Positions 24,001 through 29,400 of a stretch of 44,888 bases of DNA are shown here, piece after piece. This stretch comes from Paludibacteraceae bacterium. Lineage in GTDB: Bacteria; Bacteroidota; Bacteroidia; Bacteroidales; Paludibacteraceae. Each line of letters begins with the position of its first letter. Within the stretch, counting starts at the first letter, position 1. The stretch covers positions 1 through 44,888 of the forward strand of contig JAFPXH010000008.1 of assembly GCA_017394705.1 (NCBI GenBank), in the 5' to 3' direction. The notes under the pieces were generated by a model. It was not told the origin of the DNA. It ran no database searches and was given only the letters and a program-made list of their open reading frames with translations. Made by a program: the position numbers and the translations under genes.

Positions 24001-25794
24001 ATTCCATCCTCCGTCAAAGCCGTCAAAAGCAGAAGGCGCTATCTCACGCACTTTGGGACCGATAGTGAAATCCAGCACTCCACTACTTCCCCACATAACA
24101 CCGCTGATAGCCGAGTCACCCAATACCTCCAGATTCTCGAAATAGGTATTTTTATCCAACTTCGCGCCGGCAAAAGCCCGTTTGCCGATCTTCACAATAC
24201 AGTTTTCCCAGTCGCCACGATTGAGACGTGCATTAACGAAACATTCCCGCTCCAGTTCCACTCTCGGACTCTTGCAAACAATATCCTTGATCGGACAGGC
24301 ATAAAAAGCACGCGCACCTATCCGCTTGATATTGGCTCCTATAGTCAGATGTTTGACATTCGTTACCTGGAAGGCCTCTTCCGGCACCACCTCCATCTTG
24401 TCGCTTAGCACCAAAGTGTCGATGTTCGTATATACGAACGAGAAGCGGTCAATGGATTCGATATTATTGCCCATCACCATCTTCGTGAAGTTGCCTTTGC
24501 GGAAGAAGGCCTGTTTATATATATGCGTCACGGCATAACGGAGACCTGTATCATTATCCGTTACGGAATCCGGAATAATCAGTTCGCCGTTTTGTGAACC
24601 GTAAGAGCCGTTGACGTATTCAATGATATCGGCAGTTCCGTTGGGTAATAATCCATATTTTATACCGTCAATCTCTTTCTCGATGGCATCGTACGGACGG
24701 ACGTTGGTCCATATGGTTACCTTATTGACATAGATAGGTACGACAGACAGTTTATAGAAACCGTCATTCTGTCCGCCCCATCCGTAGTTAAAATGGAAAT
24801 AGTTATTCGCCGTGTATCCGTCGCAAACAAGTGCATGACCGTCGCCTTGTGCCGGATGACCGGCATACAGCACGGGACGTTTCTCATCCAGTTCTGCGAT
24901 CAATGCACTTTTTACATCTGCTGCACTTTCTCCGTTAACCTCTCCGATGCCTCGTTCATAGCCGAAAGTCTGTATTAACGGCTCATAGTCCCAGGTGGTA
25001 GGACTGCCGTTGGGTTGGCAATACTTCGTTCCCATCGCTTGCCCGATATCCGCCATCAGTTTGGCTACGGCCTCTGCCTGCGTGTTGTTATAATAGATAA
25101 CTTCATCCGTTACGATACTCCAACCGTAATGATCCAACATATTATCCCAATCGTAGGTCTTAGGCCATCTCCAATACCGCATCACTTGTGCCACAGCCGT
25201 CGGCACGCAACCTGTATAGCATCTGTCTCCATTCTCATCGGAAGGACAATGGTTGTTATACGGTCCTATCTGATTCCAATGGGTTGCGAGTAGCGGTTCA
25301 ACCATCATATCGCCGAGATACGAAGGATAACTAGTTTTCATGCGTGCGGGCGCTTGTTGGCGCGCCATTGACGGATTATTACGCAGAATGTCGACACCCG
25401 CAGCGTACTCATTCAGCAGGTCTTGCAACTGCACCGGTGCGTCCTCGTAATTGAACGAGCCATGGTCGCAATAACCGAGCACTTCCGATTCTGTCCCTGT
25501 CTCACCGGACACAACCACGAAACCCTGATTGTCACCGAGATTGATGACATACACATTATCTTTGTCGTCAGCTACGCGTGAGGGCATACGATGCGCGATA
25601 GACGGACTGACTTTCGTGCCTGCCGGCGCCTTACGAATATTCGCTTGCGCAGTCTTGTCCTTTTGTATAAAGGTATTGGCTATTTGGAGTGCCTCCTCCG
25701 GCGTAATATCCGCAGCATTTACATGGAGTGCAAATGCTCCAATGACCAAATAAATGAACCAATGGTAAATGTTCAAATGTGTAAATGCTTTCAT
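21031..25794 (-). CDS. Exported C10 protease with LRRs, second paralogue
   Basis: A 1587-residue paralogue of the 15696-20498 product with the same order of parts: signal peptide, propeptide, C10 protease with Cys196 (CYTGCVPTAVAQVM), His320 and Trp339, BspA-like leucine-rich repeats, a NIDSIIF module, a ZU5-like beta domain and the same unrecognised C-terminal region with a hydrophobic segment (VAATAIGTPIMAASMCMVAF). The His-Trp spacing of 19 is the same in both, and all catalytic residues are kept, so both should be active. The signal-peptide DNA is almost identical to that of the first copy, although the rest of the gene has diverged. Both end with a Leu-Lys C terminus (TLK). It overlaps the upstream small gene by ATGA. 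Confidence 0.85.
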   Translation of the reverse strand: MKAFTHLNIYHWFIYLVIGAFALHVNAADITPEEALQIANTFIQKDKTAQANIRKAPAGTKVSPSIAHRMPSRVADDKDNVYVINLGDNQGFVVVSGETGTESEVLGYCDHGSFNYEDAPVQLQDLLNEYAAGVDILRNNPSMARQQAPARMKTSYPSYLGDMMVEPLLATHWNQIGPYNNHCPSDENGDRCYTGCVPTAVAQVMRYWRWPKTYDWDNMLDHYGWSIVTDEVIYYNNTQAEAVAKLMADIGQAMGTKYCQPNGSPTTWDYEPLIQTFGYERGIGEVNGESAADVKSALIAELDEKRPVLYAGHPAQGDGHALVCDGYTANNYFHFNYGWGGQNDGFYKLSVVPIYVNKVTIWTNVRPYDAIEKEIDGIKYGLLPNGTADIIEYVNGSYGSQNGELIIPDSVTDNDTGLRYAVTHIYKQAFFRKGNFTKMVMGNNIESIDRFSFVYTNIDTLVLSDKMEVVPEEAFQVTNVKHLTIGANIKRIGARAFYACPIKDIVCKSPRVELERECFVNARLNRGDWENCIVKIGKRAFAGAKLDKNTYFENLEVLGDSAISGVMWGSSGVLDFTIGPKVREIAPSAFDGFDGGWNIPMLRVHNDNPYFASDQEPIIYNKDTTTVHLVLKRADFLNMTKVLKMEPGCMRGAISSMTIPPTVVDMEGAFKDCMPPKYVSTIICQHRVPPAISDATFPDTLFSGDDLHLRVPEGTESLYAEAPGWRKFGLRHTQAMYEEDFVPMPEQDLQYQMKIHGDSIHVAAPIADINSMRMTEENGEATVTLCVNGRVDLQTPVSNIDSIIFVPGFVYEGAEIFELNDSTLTVNAQKCSISFDPTTIEGDVQVCVRNSVLLPRPMEGVTGGIGIDISMLNDSGRVHELSGVATITIPFSVPANESVGAAYFNEQTGEWEPVYVEYDRDAGVATILTDHLSHYAFVSVMNENTKNEIFEAIKGEIPILHAWDEATKKLLDILASDDPEIEQKFQYKNEMSLWQSIGLDGFYNGAIAIADPLFNFKPKALDDAVTIMGHIGTAISVLDVVRADLHGDQIGVASGTLKVIMARTGGVAATAIGTPIMAASMCMVAFIGVALDKFGTYIQDIKMDYFRRAYRYYYSLEGYEANRALTKFKYDAQGKEKPHAYYRTAKDWYDYFYPVFTRTDMDADQLMRYIEHSVRMYCDQYWEENFEVQDYCMMIAQQSGWNRPGQELTDAQEQQISDELFADLMNGELVSVFTALRKKQIVQAHNSAISKINNMAKMMNKKVGFLIVDSSVKEDQPSSFAGYSIGFPVLNENIADPEKWRKTIGEDGKVALGWFTTYALVRNLVPFKITLFNRAGEAVKDFEFELDGAAEKKTINIDLATQGVKVVNKHLDDLHLTYNPAAVDFTAAGIDENDKYVAIGMDELVYMEEDLNYYKDKTRWCTEVERFFNYHDFITVDPTGNFTIGDDIAGKFDGDSATGTFVINTDYKFFVQTAQQYLDMWNNPQTDKYDRIKILLNGSCKHQIACTYKIKRKQAGGHEEYDVTYTGQGAFDVTARHINQYNKFIDWEAYWKANNSYQPEPLFMNDIGIGTSSVGGDVTLEYQVTLK

Positions 25795-26297
25795 TGTCGC
25801 GCAAATTTAAAGGTGAAACGTTCGTTGGTGACGATATACACGCCCGTCATGCCTTGGGTCGAGATAGCGGCATTGCCTTCGCCGTCTAAGCTGTATTGGG
25901 AAACTAACATGCCTTGCACGTTGTAGATATTCACTTTCGATCCCGGCGTACCATGCTCAATGATGATCTGTCCGTCGCGGAAGAGAAAATGTTCCGGCAC
26001 CTCGATCTCATCTATTCCTTCGGCTATCTCGGCTTTCTCGAACTTCACCGACCTGAGTTGGTTGATAGGGTACTGCACGGATGTACCGGCGGTGGTAATC
26101 ACCAGTTCGGTAGCCGTGTAACTCAGTTCGGGGTTGCTTGCAAAGGAGAACAACACCCGCTCTCCCTGCACCGGGTAGATAGCTACCACATTCTGCAATG
26201 AGCTTGCGTCCTGCTCCTGCGGCTCCTGTGCCATCGTCGCCATCGGCATAACCATCAGCCATCCCAATAGCCAAGTGAGTAGAATTTTTCGTTTCAT
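25791..26297 (-). CDS. Small exported stalk/sorting-domain protein, partner of the second C10 protease
   Basis: A 168-residue protein from the Met at 26297 (MKRKILLTWLLGWLMVMPMA, a signal peptide); an upstream Met at 26360 adds a non-signal stretch and is rejected. The design matches the 20495-20968 protein: NVVAIYPVQGERVLFSFA, SYTATELVITTAGTSVQYPI, LRSVKFEKAE, then a sorting-domain-like end (KVNIYNVQGMLVSQYSLDGE, GVYIVTNERFTFKFARQ). First gene of the four-gene operon that runs to 15696. Its promoter block (26393-26458) is shared with the 32528 gene. Confidence 0.78.
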   Translation of the reverse strand: MKRKILLTWLLGWLMVMPMATMAQEPQEQDASSLQNVVAIYPVQGERVLFSFASNPELSYTATELVITTAGTSVQYPINQLRSVKFEKAEIAEGIDEIEVPEHFLFRDGQIIIEHGTPGSKVNIYNVQGMLVSQYSLDGEGNAAISTQGMTGVYIVTNERFTFKFARQ

Positions 26298-26392
26298 AAA
26301 TGTAGGGATTTTAGTTATTGTGATATATGTTTTTTTATACAATTTGGATTGCACACACAAATCTGAATATGGTTCTATTCCGAAAGCGCGTG

Positions 26393-26458
26393 CAAAAGTA
26401 CTGCTTTTTCATGAAAAAGCATTCGCAAATCGTACAATTCGACTCTCAAATCGTACAA
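26393..26458 (-). promoter_or_regulatory. Activator-type promoter with 21-bp direct repeats, operon A
   Basis: Minus-strand -7 box TACTTTTG (26393-26400) has no TTTG/CTTG at the expected -33 place (26421-26424). The spacer is a perfect 18-bp palindrome GCTTTTTCATGAAAAAGC (26403-26420). Beyond it lie two direct repeats, TCGCAAATCGTACAA (26423-26437) and TCTCAAATCGTACAA (26444-26458), 21 bp apart. The block is nearly identical to 32612-32677. It looks like an AraC-type or similar activator site. Confidence 0.78.
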
Positions 26459-26504
26459 ATCTTCCTTTTTTCGTTACAGATAGCCATTTTTCGATATATA
26501 AAAA

Positions 26505-26530
26505 ATCCCTGCCACGCGGGTGACAGGGAT
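26505..26530 (-). terminator. Shared hairpin, copy 1
   Basis: ATCCCTG / CAGGGAT arms with an inner CAC/GTG pair lie directly after the stop of the ATPase gene, followed on the minus strand by TTTTTTATAT. The same hairpin follows the two upstream units (27889-27914 and 29335-29361). Confidence 0.8.
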
Positions 26531-26538
26531 GAGAGAGA

Positions 26539-27726
26539 TTATTCAAATAATTCTCGTAAGTCGGATTTCAGGAAAGTCTCAACGGGAATTCCTTCTTCGC
26601 CTACTAATACGGAGCGGAAGGGATGGAAGTTCTCTTGAAAGACATGTAAACCGGAAGTGTCTTTCTCATGATTGCTTTTTACCTCAACGGCTACCACTTT
26701 GGAGTCTTTTACCAAGACAAAATCCACTTCATCTTTTCCGTCTCTCCAGTAGTAGACTTTGAATCGTCCTGTATAAGCGCAGTTCATGATATGCGCCCCC
26801 ACGGCAGACTCAAATAGTCGTCGCCATAACTTATGATTTGCACGTGCTGACGCAAAATCATGCTCGCTATAGAGGCTCATCAGCGCATTGTTATACACCT
26901 GATATTTAGGGATTGAGTTGCGGCGACGTGCCTTATCGACTGCGTATTTGCTCAGACCGCAGACCATGCCGCTTTGATTGAGCAAATCCAGGTAGTGCGC
27001 CAAAGTAGTGGTATTTCCGGCATCTTGCAATTGGCCGATCATCTTGGTCAGAGACACCTCTTGCCCCGAATAAGCGCTACTTAATTCAAAAGTCTGTCGC
27101 AGCAAAGCCGGTTTAGCGATAGGCGTATCCATGAGGATGTCGTTATTGATCGTTGCGTCCACGATGGAACTGCTGATATACTCTTGCCATCTGTCCAAGT
27201 CATTTCGAAAATCCGCTGCACCGGGATAGGCGCCAAAATAGATATACTCATCCAGGCTCATCCCGAATGCTTCTTGCATTTCGCTTAGCGACCAATTGGG
27301 CATCTTGATCGTTTCAAATCGCCCTTTGAGACTTTCGCTCAGTCCTTTTTCCAAACGTACGCGCGATGAACCTAACAGCACGACTTTGATCGGCACATCG
27401 TTGAAGGTGTCGGCATCCCATTCTTTTTTAACTACTTCGCCCCAGTTGAGTAATTTCTGCACCTCATCAATCACCAGCAGAAGTTCCGGCAATTTCTCCA
27501 TTTGCAACTTATTGCGCGCCGTTGACCAGCAATCGCTGATCCATGCCGACCGAGTGGCCGGTACGTTGTCTGCCGAAAAATGTACCCAAGGCATCGAAAT
27601 ACCCTTCAGTACTTGCTTGATAAGCGTTGATTTGCCTACCTGACGAGGTCCTTCAATGATCTGAATGAACTTTCTTGGTTCGTCTATACGCTTGGCAATC
27701 GTCTCAAAATAAGCACGTTGTATCAT
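26539..27726 (-). CDS. AAA+ ATPase with DUF4143 domain (1)
   Basis: A 395-residue protein of the AAA_14 plus DUF4143 type, widespread in Bacteroidetes and Archaea with no settled function. Walker A is EGPRQVGKSTL (about 25-35), Walker B LLLVIDEVQKL, and sensor-like VVLLGSSRVRL. The C-terminal part carries RDGKDEVDFVLV...VAVEVK, the D-ExK signature of a PD-(D/E)XK-like fold, possibly nuclease-like or merely structural. No signal or membrane segment. It has its own promoter (27796-27827) and a double palindrome between promoter and ATG. It shares only domain architecture with the next ATPase, not close sequence. Confidence 0.88.
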   Translation of the reverse strand: MIQRAYFETIAKRIDEPRKFIQIIEGPRQVGKSTLIKQVLKGISMPWVHFSADNVPATRSAWISDCWSTARNKLQMEKLPELLLVIDEVQKLLNWGEVVKKEWDADTFNDVPIKVVLLGSSRVRLEKGLSESLKGRFETIKMPNWSLSEMQEAFGMSLDEYIYFGAYPGAADFRNDLDRWQEYISSSIVDATINNDILMDTPIAKPALLRQTFELSSAYSGQEVSLTKMIGQLQDAGNTTTLAHYLDLLNQSGMVCGLSKYAVDKARRRNSIPKYQVYNNALMSLYSEHDFASARANHKLWRRLFESAVGAHIMNCAYTGRFKVYYWRDGKDEVDFVLVKDSKVVAVEVKSNHEKDTSGLHVFQENFHPFRSVLVGEEGIPVETFLKSDLRELFE

Positions 27727-27736
27727 ACTCTAAAAT

Positions 27737-27780
27737 TTTACTCAATGCGATTAGTAAATTTACTCAATGGGATTAGTAAA
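27737..27780 (-). promoter_or_regulatory. Tandem 22-bp palindromic operator
   Basis: Two adjacent 22-bp units (27737-27758 and 27759-27780) of the form TTTACT-N10-AGTAAA, differing at a single base, lie between the -7 box and the ATG of the ATPase gene. The position fits repressor binding; the binding protein is unknown. Confidence 0.7.
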
Positions 27781-27795
27781 TATGGCTTTCGGCTG

Positions 27796-27827
27796 CAAAG
27801 GTACAACAAATATTTGGAATATGCAAG
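27796..27827 (-). promoter_or_regulatory. Bacteroidetes promoter of ATPase 1
   Basis: Minus-strand -7 box TACCTTTG (27796-27803) and -33 CTTG (27824-27827), spacing 20 nt. Confidence 0.85.
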
Positions 27828-27888
27828 GATTTCTGCTATTTTTGGTCAAAAAAGTCCCAAAATGATTCAAAAAGAGCGAGAAAGAAAC

Positions 27889-27914
27889 ATCCCTGCCACG
27901 CGGGTGACAGGGAT
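27889..27914 (-). terminator. Shared hairpin, copy 2
   Basis: Identical to copy 1 through the hairpin. The match to copy 3 continues through the GAGAGAGGAT...GATAAAGGGAGAGGGA tract up to the stop codon of ATPase 2. Confidence 0.75.
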
Positions 27915-27945
27915 GAGAGAGAGGATAGAGATAAAGGGAGAGGGA

Positions 27946-29202
27946 TTATTCGTTCAGGCAGTCTCTGTCTAATAGAAAATCAAATACTCCTATCCGTAAG
28001 ACTCCTTCATCATTGTAAAATTTGCCTTTATGTTCGCCGGAGATGATGATTTTCCTGAAACTATCGTTTATTTTTATCAGCGGTCGCTGCTCTTGATCGC
28101 GTTTCTCCTCATCCGGCATCGAGTATGCCGATTGCACATATATGCGCTGTGAACCACGGTTAATAACGTAGTCCACTTCAATTCGTTTATGAACGATATT
28201 CCCTTCTTCATTCTTTTCCCAAACCTCTACCAATCCTACATCCACGCTATAACCGCGCGCGCATAGTTCGTTATATAGTACGTTCTCCATCATGTGGCTG
28301 TATTCCACTTGGCGAAAACCGATGATAGCATTCCGGATGCCCGGGTCTTCAAAGTAGAACTTACTATCAGACCCGATATACTTACGACCTTTCACATCAT
28401 AACGCAGAGCCTCGCTTACCAAAAATGCATCCTTCAAGTATTCTATATATTTGGTAATGGTATGACTTGATATTTTTATGTTTGCTACCGACTTGAAGGT
28501 ATTCGCTATCTTTGTAGGATTTACCGCTGTGCCCATTGATGATGCCAACACGCGGAAAATCTCCTCCAAACCCTCCTCGTTCTGCAAACGGTTGCGCTCA
28601 ATAATATCTTTGAGATAGATGGTGCGATATAAATCCTTCAGGTACGCTTCTTTTTCTTCCGGTGTTTCCATCTTCGCTACTGCCGGCAGACCGCCGTAAG
28701 TATAGTAATCTTCCAATGCGTCGCGTTTATCACCACCTACGCCCTCTAAATATTCAGCAAAACTCAGCGGACGAACCCGTATTTCCCAGCCTCGACCACG
28801 GAACTCTGTTACCACATCCTTGCTAAGGAACCTGCTATTACTGCCGGAAACGTATGTCTGTACATTCCGCATATGGGTCATACTAAGTAGTACACCCACA
28901 AAATCATCTACCATCTGTACTTCATCCAAGATAACATAACTAGTCTGCCCATCTTGAATAAGTTGGCTATCAATGTACTCCAATAGTTTATCCGGATTGC
29001 GCAAATCTTTGTTGCGGTTGTCATCTAATGCCAAGCCGATAATATGATCTTCTGCCACTCCTTGGGATAACAGATAATTACGGAAAATCTCAAACAGCAG
29101 ATAGGATTTACCGCACCGACGAATACCGGTAACGATTTTAATCATGTCATTTTTGCTTGCGCTAATGAGTTTCTGAAGGTACAAATCTCGATTAAATTCC
29201 AT
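27946..29202 (-). CDS. AAA+ ATPase with DUF4143 domain (2)
   Basis: A 418-residue AAA_14/DUF4143 protein. Walker A is TGIRRCGKSYLL (about 25-36), Walker B YVILDEVQMV, a sensor-like VQTYVSGSNSRFLS, and FRGRGWEIRVRPLSFAEYL, a typical AAA_14 stretch. The DUF4143 domain includes KYIEYLKDAFLV and FYFEDPGIRNAI and ends with RIEVDYVI...RIYVQSAYSM, where the Lys of the PD-(D/E)XK-like motif is replaced by Ser, so a nuclease role is doubtful. Own promoter (29246-29277) and a 12-bp palindrome in the leader. Cytoplasmic; function unknown. Confidence 0.88.
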   Translation of the reverse strand: MEFNRDLYLQKLISASKNDMIKIVTGIRRCGKSYLLFEIFRNYLLSQGVAEDHIIGLALDDNRNKDLRNPDKLLEYIDSQLIQDGQTSYVILDEVQMVDDFVGVLLSMTHMRNVQTYVSGSNSRFLSKDVVTEFRGRGWEIRVRPLSFAEYLEGVGGDKRDALEDYYTYGGLPAVAKMETPEEKEAYLKDLYRTIYLKDIIERNRLQNEEGLEEIFRVLASSMGTAVNPTKIANTFKSVANIKISSHTITKYIEYLKDAFLVSEALRYDVKGRKYIGSDSKFYFEDPGIRNAIIGFRQVEYSHMMENVLYNELCARGYSVDVGLVEVWEKNEEGNIVHKRIEVDYVINRGSQRIYVQSAYSMPDEEKRDQEQRPLIKINDSFRKIIISGEHKGKFYNDEGVLRIGVFDFLLDRDCLNE

Positions 29203-29221
29203 AATTTTACAGCATATTTTG

Positions 29222-29277
29222 GTGATTAATCACTGAAATCCGCCGCGAAATTACTGTTTTTTTTTGACATATGCAAG
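29222..29277 (-). promoter_or_regulatory. Promoter and palindromic operator of ATPase 2
   Basis: -33 CTTG (29274-29277), 20-nt spacer, and a variant -7 box TAATTTCG (29246-29253). The perfect palindrome GTGATTAATCAC (29222-29233) lies between the -7 box and the ATG at 29202, in the same place as the different palindromes of ATPase 1. Confidence 0.7.
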
Positions 29278-29334
29278 GATTTTTGAAAGATTATTTGCAT
29301 TTTTTTCATTTTGATGCCAAAACACAATAAAAAC

Positions 29335-29361
29335 ATCCCTGCCACGCGAGGTGACAGGGAT
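29335..29361 (-). terminator. Shared hairpin, copy 3
   Basis: The same hairpin as copies 1 and 2 with one extra base in the loop, followed on the minus strand by GTTTTTATTG. It terminates the 32528-29401 operon. Confidence 0.78.
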
Positions 29362-29400
29362 GAGAGAGGATGAGAGATAAAGGGAGAGGGAATATGCAAA

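Noticed and set aside
26505-29361. The three repeated hairpins as a CRISPR-like array
   Set aside because: The copies are more than 1 kb apart with genes between them, and each sits at a gene end followed by T-rich sequence, so they are terminators.
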